The notes under the pieces are model-generated. The model was given only the letters and a program-made list of their open reading frames with translations. It had not been told where the DNA came from and did not search any database. Shown one piece after another: positions 24,555-33,622 of a stretch of 64,000 bases of DNA. Source of the DNA: Cupriavidus plantarum (GTDB lineage: Bacteria; Pseudomonadota; Gammaproteobacteria; Burkholderiales; Burkholderiaceae); contig NZ_CAJPUX010000002.1 in assembly GCF_905397285.1 (NCBI RefSeq), forward strand, positions 1,240,001 to 1,304,000. Direction: 5' to 3'. Made by a program: the position numbers and the translations under genes. Position 1 is the first letter of the stretch; every line of letters begins with the position of its first letter.

Positions 24555-27041
24555 GTGAAGTCCACCGTCTGCCGCCGGCGCGCCGCCCGCGCTTCCCGTC
24601 TTGCCGTCTGCCCGCCGATGGTGCTCGTCCGGCGGGTCGTCCCGATACTCGTCCCGAAGTTGATTCCAGCCCTCGCGGGGATGCTCGCCGCCGGCGCTAT
24701 CGCGCAGGGCGTGGCCCGGGCCATCGACATTCCCGCCCAGCCGCTGGCGCAATCGCTCGCGGCCCTCGCGCGCCAGTCCGACACGCAGATCCTGTTTGCG
24801 ACCGCACTGGCGGATGGCCTCAGCGCGCCCGCCGTCCGTGGCACGCTGACCGTCGAAGACGCGCTTTCCCGCATGCTGGCCGGCTCCGGCCTGCGCGTGG
24901 TCAACAACGGCCCGCGCACATTCACCGTGGTGCAGGCGCCCGCGGACATGCGCGCCGCCACGCTGCCGACGGTCACGGTGAGCGCCAGCACGGCCGACAT
25001 GTCGGGCAATGCGGATGGCGTGGTGCCTCACCGCGCCAGCGGCGCGAAGACGAGCACACCGCTGATCGACACGCCGCAAACCATCAATGTGGTCACGCGC
25101 GAGCAGATGGATGAACAAGGCGTGCAGAGCGTCATGCAGGCGCTGCAGTACACGCCGGGCGTGGTCAACCAGTATGGCGATACCGATCTGCGCTACGACT
25201 GGCTGGCGGTCCGCGGGTTCGTCCCGCTGCGTTACCTCGATGGCCTGCGCCTGCCGTATGGCGCGCGCGGCTACTCCCAGCCACGGATCGACCCCTATGC
25301 GCTGGAAAGCGTCGAGGTGCTCAAGGGGCCGGCATCGGTCCTGTATGGCCAGAGTTCGCCGGGCGGATTGCTCAATCTCGTGAGCAAGCTGCCGCAGGCA
25401 CAGGCCTCGCGTGAAGTGGTGCTGCAAACCGGCAGCCATGACCGCGCCCAGGGCGCGTTCGACTTCACCGGGCCCATCGACGAGGACGGCAAGCTACTGT
25501 ATCGCGTGGTGGCGCTGGCGCGCGACACCAATACCGAGATCGACTATCTGAACGAGCGCCGCGTGATGGTGGCCCCTAGCCTGACGTGGCGCCCCAGCAC
25601 CGATACCTCGCTGACGCTGATGGCGCAGTACCAGAAGATCCGCTCCGATGGCGGCGGCGCGCCGCCCGCGCTGCCCGCGGCTGGTACGCTGCTGCCGAAT
25701 CCGAATGGCAGCATTCCCACCAATCGGTTCATCGGCGAACCCGCCTACGACAAGTTCGAAAGCGAGCAGATGCTGTTCGGCTACAAGTTCGAGCATCGCG
25801 CGAACGAGACGTGGCAGTTCCGGCAAAACGCGCGCTACAGCTACATCGATACGGATTCGCAGCGCGTGCAGGGTCTGGCGATCAACCCCGACCTCCGCAC
25901 CGAAAGCCGATATGGCTGGGCGTTCCCGGAACGCAGCGGTGTGTTTGCCATCGACAATCAGGCCGAAGCCAATTTCCGGACCGGCCCCGTGCAACACACG
26001 CTGTTACTGGGCGCGGATTACCAGTACGAAGGCGCGCGCTACGAGGAGTCCCAACTGGTCGCCGTTCGCGCCCTCGACCTGTTCAATCCCGTCTATGGCG
26101 CGCCGGTCAGCCGGCCGCCGCTGGGGACACGCGTCGACCAGTCGCGCCATCAGGTGGGCGGCTATGTGCAGGACAGCCTGTCGATCGATCGCTGGACACT
26201 GCTGCTGAGCGGCCGCTACGACTGGGCGGGCAGCGATACCGACACCTTTACCGCGCAAACCGGTAACACGGTGAGCACGCGGCAGAGCGATAACGCGTTC
26301 ACCGGACGCGCCGGGCTGACGTACCGATTCGACAGCGGCTTTGCGCCATACGCAAGCTTCGCGACCTCGTTCCAGCCACAGGCCGGTATCGGCCGGACGG
26401 GCTCGCCGTTCGAGCCGACGCGCGGCCGCCAGACCGAGGTGGGCGTGAAGTACGCGCCCAGGGGCGTCAATGCCTTCGTCACGCTGTCCGCGTTCGACCT
26501 GCGGCAAACCAACGTGCTGACGCCCGATCCGCTGAACATCAACTTCAACACGCAAAGCGGCGAGGCGCGCGTCCGCGGCGTGGAACTCGAAGGCAAGGCG
26601 AGCCTTTCGCGCGGGCTGGACGTGGTGGCGTCCTACGCGTACTCGAACACCGAGGTGCTGAAGGCCAATGCCAATGCGCGCGGCGTGACCACCCAAGGCA
26701 ACGCATTGCCGTTCGTGCCGGTGCATCAGGCCTCGCTGTGGATGTACTACACCTTCCACCAGACGGTGTTCCAGGGGCTGGGACTGGGCGCGGGGGTGCG
26801 ATATATCGGACGGTCCTACGGCGATGCGGCGAATGCGTTCCGCGTGCCGGCCGCCACCGTGTTCGACGCGGCGCTGAGCTACGACCTCGGGAAGTCCTTC
26901 ATGCAACTGCGCGGCGTCCGGCTCGCGGTCAACGCGACCAATCTTTTCGATCGACGCTACGTCAGCACCTGCATCTCCTCCACGGGCTGCTATTTCGGCA
27001 GCCGCCGCACGGTACTGGGGACGGTCAGCTACAAGTTCTGA
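24555..27041 (+). CDS. TonB-dependent siderophore receptor with STN signalling domain
   Basis: An 828-residue outer-membrane receptor. After a basic, hydrophobic leader, the mature protein starts with an STN domain (IDIPAQPLAQSLAALARQSD through LRVVNNG), the signal domain read by FecR proteins. The TonB plug follows (DTPQTINVVTREQMDEQGV, SVEVLKGPASVLYGQSSPGG), then a 22-stranded barrel ending in the aromatic VSYKF. The GTG at 24555 is favoured by an AGGGAG site 5 bases upstream; frames open to 24480 have no comparable site. It matches the ferric-siderophore (FpvA/FhuE-like) group. The siderophore is not identifiable. Confidence 0.92.
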   Translation: MKSTVCRRRAARASRLAVCPPMVLVRRVVPILVPKLIPALAGMLAAGAIAQGVARAIDIPAQPLAQSLAALARQSDTQILFATALADGLSAPAVRGTLTVEDALSRMLAGSGLRVVNNGPRTFTVVQAPADMRAATLPTVTVSASTADMSGNADGVVPHRASGAKTSTPLIDTPQTINVVTREQMDEQGVQSVMQALQYTPGVVNQYGDTDLRYDWLAVRGFVPLRYLDGLRLPYGARGYSQPRIDPYALESVEVLKGPASVLYGQSSPGGLLNLVSKLPQAQASREVVLQTGSHDRAQGAFDFTGPIDEDGKLLYRVVALARDTNTEIDYLNERRVMVAPSLTWRPSTDTSLTLMAQYQKIRSDGGGAPPALPAAGTLLPNPNGSIPTNRFIGEPAYDKFESEQMLFGYKFEHRANETWQFRQNARYSYIDTDSQRVQGLAINPDLRTESRYGWAFPERSGVFAIDNQAEANFRTGPVQHTLLLGADYQYEGARYEESQLVAVRALDLFNPVYGAPVSRPPLGTRVDQSRHQVGGYVQDSLSIDRWTLLLSGRYDWAGSDTDTFTAQTGNTVSTRQSDNAFTGRAGLTYRFDSGFAPYASFATSFQPQAGIGRTGSPFEPTRGRQTEVGVKYAPRGVNAFVTLSAFDLRQTNVLTPDPLNINFNTQSGEARVRGVELEGKASLSRGLDVVASYAYSNTEVLKANANARGVTTQGNALPFVPVHQASLWMYYTFHQTVFQGLGLGAGVRYIGRSYGDAANAFRVPAATVFDAALSYDLGKSFMQLRGVRLAVNATNLFDRRYVSTCISSTGCYFGSRRTVLGTVSYKF

Positions 27042-27150
27042 GCGGACCATTGTCAACCGACGCTTGAATCTCCTTTCATCCTCGGGCGCTGTTTCTCCCT
27101 CGGCCGGCGCACTACAGTTGGCGGGTCGCATCGATTCCGAGGGAAACACC

Positions 27151-28206
27151 ATGCAATACAAGCAGCTTGGCAATACGGGACTTCTCGTCTCACAGCTCTG
27201 CCTGGGGACCATGACCTTCAGCAGCGGTCAAGGCATCTACAAGCATATCGGCAATGTCGGCCAGGACGTGGCCGATACGCTCGTCAAGGCGAGCCTCGAC
27301 GCCGGGATCAACTTCTTCGATACTGCGGATGTCTACTCGGGCGGGGAAAGCGAAACGACGCTCGGGCAGGCGTTCAGGAATCTGGGCGTGCCGCGCACGG
27401 CGTATGTGCTGGCCACCAAGGGCTACAGCCGCATGGGCCCTGGGCGCAACGACGTGGGCGCGTCGCGCGGCCATCTGATGGACGCGGTGCATGCCAGCCT
27501 GCGGCGCCTGGCCACCGACCATATCGACCTGTACCAGATCCATGCCACCGACACGGTGACGCCGATCGAGGAAACGCTGCGCGCGCTCGACGATCTGGTC
27601 ACGCAGGGCAAAGTGCGGTACATCGGCGTCTCCAACTGGGCCGCATGGCGAATCGCCACCGCGCTGGGCATCTCGAACGCGAAGAACTATGCGCGGTTCG
27701 CGACCGTGCAGGCGTACTACTCGGTGGCGGGCCGAGACCTCGAGCGGGAGCTCGTTCCGCTGATGCAGCACGAGAAACTCGGCCTCATGGTCTGGAGTCC
27801 GCTTGCCGGCGGCCTGCTGTCGGGCCGTTTCAGCCGCGACAATCAGAACCCCGAGGGTTCGCGCCGTTCGGACTTCGATTTCCCGATCGTCGACAAGGCG
27901 CGCGCGTGGGATGTGCTCGACGTGCTGGCCCCGATCGCCAGGGCTCACGAATGCAGCGTGGCGCGGATCGCGCTGGCGTGGCTGCTTTCGCGCGAAGTCG
28001 TGACCAGCGTGATCGTCGGCGCGAAGCGGCTCGACCAGCTGACCGATAACCTCGAAGCTACGAAGATCGAACTGTCGCGCGACGAGATCGCGGCCATCGA
28101 CGCCGTCAGCGTGCTGCCGCGCGAGTACCCGGGCTGGATGCTCGAAACGCAGGGTGCGGACCGCCTCGGGCCGGTCGACCTGTGGGCGGGGGCGACGGCG
28201 TCCTGA
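27151..28206 (+). CDS. Aldo-keto reductase, YajO/Tas-type
   Basis: A 351-residue NADPH-dependent aldo-keto reductase. The N-terminal GNTGLLVSQLCLGTMTFS is the family opening. Catalytic Asp, Tyr and Lys lie in FFDTADVYSGGESE and VLATKGYSRMG; His is in DLYQIHATD. The C-terminal VTSVIVGAKRLDQLTDNLEA binds the cofactor. The ATG at 27151 has a GAGGGA site. It stands alone, 109 bases after the receptor and converging on a LysR gene. A general reductase of aldehydes or ketones is the safest description. Confidence 0.93.
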   Translation: MQYKQLGNTGLLVSQLCLGTMTFSSGQGIYKHIGNVGQDVADTLVKASLDAGINFFDTADVYSGGESETTLGQAFRNLGVPRTAYVLATKGYSRMGPGRNDVGASRGHLMDAVHASLRRLATDHIDLYQIHATDTVTPIEETLRALDDLVTQGKVRYIGVSNWAAWRIATALGISNAKNYARFATVQAYYSVAGRDLERELVPLMQHEKLGLMVWSPLAGGLLSGRFSRDNQNPEGSRRSDFDFPIVDKARAWDVLDVLAPIARAHECSVARIALAWLLSREVVTSVIVGAKRLDQLTDNLEATKIELSRDEIAAIDAVSVLPREYPGWMLETQGADRLGPVDLWAGATAS

Positions 28207-28230
28207 CGGCCTCGGGGATAGCAGGTTCCG

Positions 28231-29112
28231 TTATTTCGGGAAATGCGCCACGAGAAAATCGATCAGGCTCGACAGCTTGCGCGTCATCAGCCGGTCCTGC
28301 ATGTAGACGATATGCAGCGGGCGGTCGGGCGCGCCGAATGCCTCCAGTAACGGTATCAGGCGCCCTTCGCGGATATCGGCGTCCGCCAGATCGCGCGGCA
28401 GCATGGCGATGCCGAGTCCCGCGAGCGTGGCCGTTCGCAGGGCCGGCATGTTGTTGGTACTGAACCGTCCCTTGGTGGCGACGCACGTGGGGTCGCCACC
28501 GCCGAACTTCCATTGCCATTGCGCGACGGTGTTGTGGAAGGCCAGGCAGGTGTGTCCCTGCAGGTCGGCGAGGGATTCCGGCACGCCGTGGCTGTCGAGA
28601 TACGCAGGTGCGGCGCATGGAACCAGACGGGTCCTGCCCAGCTCGCGCGCGACGAGTCCGCTATCCGGCAGGTCGCCGTAGCGGATACCCGCGTCGAACC
28701 CGCCCTCGATCAGGTTCACGACCTCGTCGCTGAAGATCAGTTCGACCTCCACTTCCGGATAGGTCTCGATATATTGGGCGATCAGCGGCACGAGCGTATG
28801 CGCGCTGAGGCTGACGACCGCGCTGATTCGCAGCAGACCTTTCGGATTCGCACGCTGTTCGCGCGCGCTCGTCTCGGCAAGTTCTATCCGCGACAGGATG
28901 TCGACACACTGCTCGTAATACGCGCGGCCGATGTCGGTCAGGCTCTGCCTCCGGGTGGTCCGGTGCAGCAGCTTGGCGCCTAGCCGCGTCTCCAGCCCGC
29001 GGATATGGTTGCTGACCATCGTGGTGGAAATGCCCAGTTGGTCCGCGGCCGTGGTGAAGTTCTCGCAAGCGACGACGCGGACGAAGACCGTCATGCTGTT
29101 CAGCAGATCCAT
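28231..29112 (-). CDS. LysR-family regulator, divergent from the GntP permease
   Basis: A 293-residue LysR protein of the CrgA/DsdC-like group starting MDLLNSMTVFVRVVACENFTTAADQ. The HTH continues ISTTMVSNHIRGLETRLGAKL. The effector-binding domain includes GFDAGIRYGDLPDSG and FLVAHFPK at the end. The ATG at 29112 fits the family; the frame stays open far upstream but runs into the GntP gene on the other strand. It faces the permease with 106 bases between, so it likely regulates it. A directly repeated 9-mer lies in that gap. Confidence 0.92.
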   Translation of the reverse strand: MDLLNSMTVFVRVVACENFTTAADQLGISTTMVSNHIRGLETRLGAKLLHRTTRRQSLTDIGRAYYEQCVDILSRIELAETSAREQRANPKGLLRISAVVSLSAHTLVPLIAQYIETYPEVEVELIFSDEVVNLIEGGFDAGIRYGDLPDSGLVARELGRTRLVPCAAPAYLDSHGVPESLADLQGHTCLAFHNTVAQWQWKFGGGDPTCVATKGRFSTNNMPALRTATLAGLGIAMLPRDLADADIREGRLIPLLEAFGAPDRPLHIVYMQDRLMTRKLSSLIDFLVAHFPK

Positions 29113-29170
29113 GGCGAAGGCTTGTTTGAGGTCGTTTGAGGGTCCTGTGCGGCGAATCTTCCACACGAAT

Positions 29171-29190
29171 GATAATGGAAAGATAATGGA
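29171..29190. repeat. Direct repeat of GATAATGGA at 11-bp spacing
   Basis: GATAATGGA occurs at 29171-29179 and 29182-29190, one helical turn apart and 29 bases before the GntP start. It is a possible activator site in the divergent region. Confidence 0.5.
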
Positions 29191-29218
29191 GCCCCTCGCA
29201 GTCTCGCTTTGACACTTC

Positions 29219-30616
29219 ATGACGCCCCTGGATCTACAACTGCTGCTGACGGCCCTCGTCAGCGTGCTCCTGCTCGTTGCCCTTATCGTGTCGCGGATCA
29301 AGATGCATCCGCTCCTTGCACTGCTCATCGTTTCCGTCGGGGTCGGGTTCGCGACCGGCATGGCGCCGGAAAGCATCGTCAAGCATCTGGTCGATGGGGC
29401 CGGCAAGACGCTCGGGGCAGTAGGCGTGGTGATCGCGCTCGGGGCGATGCTGGGCAAGATCCTTGCCGATGCGGGCACCACGGAGCAGATCGCCGATGCG
29501 ATCCTGAAGCGTGCCTCCGATCGGATGATCCCGTGGGCGATGACGCTCGTGGCGTTCGTGGTCGGGATTCCGATGTTCTTCGAAGTCGGGCTGGTCGTGA
29601 TGCTGCCGCTGATCTTCAGCGTGGCCCGGAAGCTCGAGAGCAAGGGGCGCTTCAAGGGGTCGGCCTATGTGTATGTGGGCATCCCCGTCATTTCCGCGCT
29701 GGCCGCGATGCATGGCATGGTGCCGCCGCACCCCGGTCCGCTCACCGCGATCGCGAGCCTGAAGACGTCCGTGGGTCCCACGATGCTGTACGGTTTTCTC
29801 GCCGCCATTCCGGCCATGATTCTTGGCGGTCCGCTTTACGGCGCCTTCATGTCGCCGCGCATGAGCACCCGGCCCGATCAGGCTCTGCTCGACCAGTTCA
29901 CCCTGACCGAGAAAGCGAGCGAAAAAGCGGATGCGGGCCGGCGGCCGGGCGTCGGGACCGGCGTGCTGGCGGCATTGCTGCCCGCGATCCTGATGCTCGT
30001 GCATGCCATTGCCGAGACGGTGCTGCCCAAGGGAAGCGCCGCGCTGCATGTGGCGAGTTTCCTCGGCAATCCGCTGATTGCCATGTTGCTCGGCGTGCTG
30101 TTTGCGATCGTGGCGCTGGTGATCTCTCGCGGCGGCGACGCGGAGAAGCTGCGTGGCGCGCTCGGTAACAGCCTCAAGCCCATTGCGTCGATCATCATGA
30201 TCATCGCGGGGGGCGGCGCGTTTCAGCAGATGCTCACGAGCGCGAAGGTCGGCGACGCCATCGTGCATCTGACCCAGCAGCTCGCGTTTCCGCCGCTGAT
30301 CCTGGGGTGGCTGATCGCGATGCTGCTATCCGTATCCACGGGGTCGGCGACGGTGGGCATCGTCGGTGCGGCAGGTTTGCTGGCGCCGCTCGCCGGCAGC
30401 GATCCGAACCTCAATCTGCCGCTGCTCGCGCTGTCGATCGGCTGCGGGTCGCTGTTCTTCAACTACGCCAACCATGCCGGGTTCTGGATGGTCAAGGAGT
30501 CGTTCGGCATGACCATGAGCGAAGCGACCAAGACCATCTCGGTGGTCCAGTCGATCGTGGCCGTCGTCGGGCTGATCATGGTGCTGATCTTCAACGCGGC
30601 GATGCCTGTGGGCTGA
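29219..30616 (+). CDS. GntP-family gluconate/organic-acid:H+ symporter
   Basis: A 465-residue polytopic inner-membrane protein. The GntP family hallmarks AALHGMVPPHPGP-like (AAMHGMVPPHPGPLTAI) and SVSTGSATVGIVGAAGL are present, with about 12 hydrophobic segments. Family members carry gluconate, 2-keto or hydroxy acids in symport with protons. The ATG at 29219 is within the divergent promoter region with the LysR gene. There are no gluconate kinase genes nearby, so the substrate may be another hydroxy acid. Confidence 0.92.
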   Translation: MTPLDLQLLLTALVSVLLLVALIVSRIKMHPLLALLIVSVGVGFATGMAPESIVKHLVDGAGKTLGAVGVVIALGAMLGKILADAGTTEQIADAILKRASDRMIPWAMTLVAFVVGIPMFFEVGLVVMLPLIFSVARKLESKGRFKGSAYVYVGIPVISALAAMHGMVPPHPGPLTAIASLKTSVGPTMLYGFLAAIPAMILGGPLYGAFMSPRMSTRPDQALLDQFTLTEKASEKADAGRRPGVGTGVLAALLPAILMLVHAIAETVLPKGSAALHVASFLGNPLIAMLLGVLFAIVALVISRGGDAEKLRGALGNSLKPIASIIMIIAGGGAFQQMLTSAKVGDAIVHLTQQLAFPPLILGWLIAMLLSVSTGSATVGIVGAAGLLAPLAGSDPNLNLPLLALSIGCGSLFFNYANHAGFWMVKESFGMTMSEATKTISVVQSIVAVVGLIMVLIFNAAMPVG

Positions 30617-30632
30617 GGCGTCTGTGGGAATG

Positions 30633-30992
30633 CTATTGGGACGCGTCGTCGGCGTCCTGCAGCAGATGCCCGTACTGCGCGACCTCCGCCTGCACGCGCG
30701 CTTCGCTGGCGGCGATGACCTCGGGCGTGATGTCGCCATCGACGAACTCGACGGACACGCGCCGCACTCGCTTGTCGTCCCCGACGATCTGCTGCAGGAC
30801 CTTGTCGAAGAAGCGCTCGCCGGCCTTGAGTCCCAGCGCGCGTGGGACCAGTACCTTGACGAGCAGGATCTCATCCTCGGGGCCTTCCGCCGCCAAGTTG
30901 CCGATGGTGGTCCTCAGGTGCGACTTCAGCTTGAGAACGCTCAGCGTGCCCGGTACCGCGACGTGCGACACGCGAATCGGTTTATCGCTCAT
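30633..30992 (-). CDS. Conserved-looking small protein of unknown function
   Basis: A 119-residue soluble protein, not recognised. It reads as a compact alpha/beta protein (IRVSHVAVPGTLSVLKLKSHL, DEILLVKVLVPRALGLKAGE) with an acidic C-terminus. Codon use and third-position GC are typical of the neighbourhood, and the frame is well filled, supporting a real gene. The ATG at 30992 is conventional. It converges on the GntP gene and is upstream of the LysR gene at 31078 in the reverse direction. No function is proposed. Confidence 0.65.
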   Translation of the reverse strand: MSDKPIRVSHVAVPGTLSVLKLKSHLRTTIGNLAAEGPEDEILLVKVLVPRALGLKAGERFFDKVLQQIVGDDKRVRRVSVEFVDGDITPEVIAASEARVQAEVAQYGHLLQDADDASQ

Positions 30993-31077
30993 GCTTCGTG
31001 GATGCCCAAGGGGGCGATGCCTGTTTGACAGGCCGTGACTATAGCAGGCGATTCCCGGAGCGAGCCCTCGGGGGCTT

Positions 31078-31992
31078 TCATGCGCCTTCGGCTACCAGCC
31101 GCTCCCGGATGTATTTCAGGAAAGCCAGTGTGCCTTCCGGGAGAACGCGGCCGGCCAGCGTCTGGAGTTCGATGACGCGGCTGTTCATGCCGCGTTCGCG
31201 GATCGTGGCAGGATGGATTTCTCCCCGGCGGACGCGGTCGCCGACGGTGACGGCGCCCGAGATCGACAGGCCGCCGCCGTGCAGGACGAAGCTCGTCAAC
31301 GTTTCGAAATGATTGGTCACCAGCACCGGTTCGAAGACGATGCCGCGCTCGCTGCAGGCGATGTCGAAGAGCTGCCGCACGGTGTTGTCGCCCTCCGGCA
31401 AGGCGATCGGATGCGCCTGCATCTGGGCCAGCGTGATGCTGCGGAAGCGTGCGAGCGGATGATCGGGCCGCATGATCGCGATCACCGGCGCCGGCTGGCG
31501 GTGCTCGACGCGGATGCCGTGCCCGGCCGCTCGGCTATAGGTGATGCCGATATCCGCATCGCCGCGAAGCACCACGCTCGTGACTTCCGCCGGCGGCGAC
31601 ACCCGCACATGGAAATGGAGCCCCGGATAGTTCGTCCGGAACTCGGCGATCGCCCGTGGGAGGAAGTCGATGGCAAAGCCAGCGGACGAGGCGACCCGGA
31701 CCCGGCCGCGACGCAAGCCCTGCAGGGCCGCGATTTCCGTCACGACCCGGTCCGCGTCGAGCGCCCCGCGCAGCGCGAAGGCGGCCAGCAGTTCGCCCGC
31801 GGCGCTGGCCACCATCCCGCGGGGACGGCGGTCGAACAGCGGTACGCCGAGCGCTTCCTCCAGCACGGCGACCTGCCGGCTGACCGCGGACACCGTGACA
31901 TTGAGCCGCCTGGCCGCATCGGTCAGCGATCCGCAGCGCACGACTTCCAGGAAATAACGTAGCGAGGTGTCCTGCAGGCGATGCGACAGCAC
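31078..31992 (-). CDS. LysR-family regulator facing the amidase-Bug operon
   Basis: About 304 residues. The HTH region TSLRYFLEVVRCGSLTDAARRLNVTVSAVSRQVAVLEEAL is complete and the effector domain extends to the end. The frame is open to a TTG at 32025, but the GTG at 31992 has GGAG about 10 bases upstream and gives a normal N-terminus, so it is preferred. It is divergent from the amidase gene (116-base gap) and probably responds to an amide or its acid. Both starts remain possible. Confidence 0.88.
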   Translation of the reverse strand: MLSHRLQDTSLRYFLEVVRCGSLTDAARRLNVTVSAVSRQVAVLEEALGVPLFDRRPRGMVASAAGELLAAFALRGALDADRVVTEIAALQGLRRGRVRVASSAGFAIDFLPRAIAEFRTNYPGLHFHVRVSPPAEVTSVVLRGDADIGITYSRAAGHGIRVEHRQPAPVIAIMRPDHPLARFRSITLAQMQAHPIALPEGDNTVRQLFDIACSERGIVFEPVLVTNHFETLTSFVLHGGGLSISGAVTVGDRVRRGEIHPATIRERGMNSRVIELQTLAGRVLPEGTLAFLKYIRERLVAEGA

Positions 31993-32107
31993 GATCGGGG
32001 TTTCTCCGGTTTGCGTTTTACGCAAGGATATCTGGAAAAATCATCGATTGTCGAAAAGGCACGCCCACTCGTATGCTGTTTCCGAAGCGACCCCGACACG
32101 AGATTTC

Positions 32108-33565
32108 ATGACACTGCAATCGTCCGCCGCGACTTCCATCGTCGAACTCGACGCCACCGACCTGTCGCAAGCGATCCATGCGCGCGACATCTCCTGCGTG
32201 GAGGTGCTCGATGCCTTTCTGGCCCAGATCGACCGCCACAATCCCGAGGTGAACGCAATCGTCGCGCCGACCGACCGCGATGCCCTGCATACGCTGGCAC
32301 GCGAGCGCGACGCGGAACTGGCGCGTGGCCACAGCCGCGGCCCGCTGCATGGATTCCCGCAGGCGCCCAAGGACATCATGCCGGCAGCCGGCATGGTCAC
32401 CACCAAAGGCTCGCCGATCTTCGCCGGCCAGGTCTCCCGCACGGATGCCGTGATCTTCGAGCGCATGCGCGCGGGCGGCGCCCTGTTCGTCGGCCGCACC
32501 AACTCCCCCGAGTTCGGGCTCGGCGGCCACACGTACAACCCGGTCTACGGCACCACCCGCAACGCATGGGACCCGTCGCGCTCGGCCGGCGGCAGCAGCG
32601 GCGGCGCGGCAGTGGCCGTGGCGCTCCACATGCTGCCGGTGGCGGACGGCTCGGACATGATGGGGTCGCTGCGCACGCCGGCCGCGTTCAACCACGTGTA
32701 TGGGCTGCGCACATCCGTCGGCTGCGTACCGCATGGACCGACGGACGAAGTCTTCTTCCAGCAGTTCAGCGTGGCCGGGCCGATGGCGCGCAACATACCG
32801 GACCTCGCGATGCTGCTGTCCGTGCAGGCGGGCTTCGACGCGCGTCTGCCGCTGACACGCCATGCCGAACCGCACGGCAGCTTCACCCTGCCGCCCGCGC
32901 GCGACTGGTCGGGCGTCCGCGTCGGCTGGCTCGGCAATCTCGGCGGTCAGTTGCCGACCGAGCCGGGCCTGCTGGACACCTGCGAGGCATCGCTCGCGCA
33001 TCTGCGCGCGATCGGCTGCACGGTGGAGCCCGCGCTGCCCGCGTTCGATCTCGAACAACTGTGGATGGCGTGGATCGATCTGCGCAGTTTCGCGGTGGCC
33101 GGCGCGAACAAGGCGCTGTGGGAAGACCCCGCCAGGCGGGCGCAGCTGAAACCCGAAGCCGTGTGGGAAATCGAGCGCGGACGCGCGTTGTCCGGTAACC
33201 GCGTGTTCGAGGCAATGTGCGTGCGCAGTGCGTGGTATCAGGCCCTGCGGACCCTGTTCGAGCGTTACGACTACCTCGTCATGCCGTCCACGCAGGTATT
33301 CCCGTTCCCCGCGGAATGGGATTGGCCGCACGCGATCGATGGCCGCGACATGGACACCTATCATAGGTGGATGCAGACCGTGGTGCCCGCCACGATGGCC
33401 GGGCTTCCCGCCCTCGCGGCGCCGGCGGGATTCGGCGCGAATGGCCTGCCTGCCGGCATCCAGATCATCGGCCCCGCGCAAAGCGACGCGGCGGTGCTCC
33501 AGCTCGGCCATGCCTATGACGAGGCTGGCGGATTCTCTCGCCATCGGAGTCCCCTGCTTGGCTGA
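32108..33565 (+). CDS. Amidase signature (AS) family amidase
   Basis: A 485-residue AS-family hydrolase. The Ser-cisSer-Lys triad is visible: Lys in FPQAPKDIM, the Gly/Ser-rich RSAGGSSGGAAVAVALHM with the cis-Ser, and the nucleophile in DGSDMMGSLR (usually GSDxGGS, here Met-Met-Gly). Family members hydrolyse aryl, aliphatic or carbamoyl amides. The ATG at 32108 excludes an N-terminal extension overlapping the LysR side. It is followed by a Bug receptor (57-base gap), suggesting import and hydrolysis of a carboxylated amide. Confidence 0.92.
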   Translation: MTLQSSAATSIVELDATDLSQAIHARDISCVEVLDAFLAQIDRHNPEVNAIVAPTDRDALHTLARERDAELARGHSRGPLHGFPQAPKDIMPAAGMVTTKGSPIFAGQVSRTDAVIFERMRAGGALFVGRTNSPEFGLGGHTYNPVYGTTRNAWDPSRSAGGSSGGAAVAVALHMLPVADGSDMMGSLRTPAAFNHVYGLRTSVGCVPHGPTDEVFFQQFSVAGPMARNIPDLAMLLSVQAGFDARLPLTRHAEPHGSFTLPPARDWSGVRVGWLGNLGGQLPTEPGLLDTCEASLAHLRAIGCTVEPALPAFDLEQLWMAWIDLRSFAVAGANKALWEDPARRAQLKPEAVWEIERGRALSGNRVFEAMCVRSAWYQALRTLFERYDYLVMPSTQVFPFPAEWDWPHAIDGRDMDTYHRWMQTVVPATMAGLPALAAPAGFGANGLPAGIQIIGPAQSDAAVLQLGHAYDEAGGFSRHRSPLLG

Positions 33566-33622
33566 ACCTGGCTGAACGCCTCCCAGATTGCCCTTCCCCC
33601 ATTGTTATCAGGAATCGACGCG

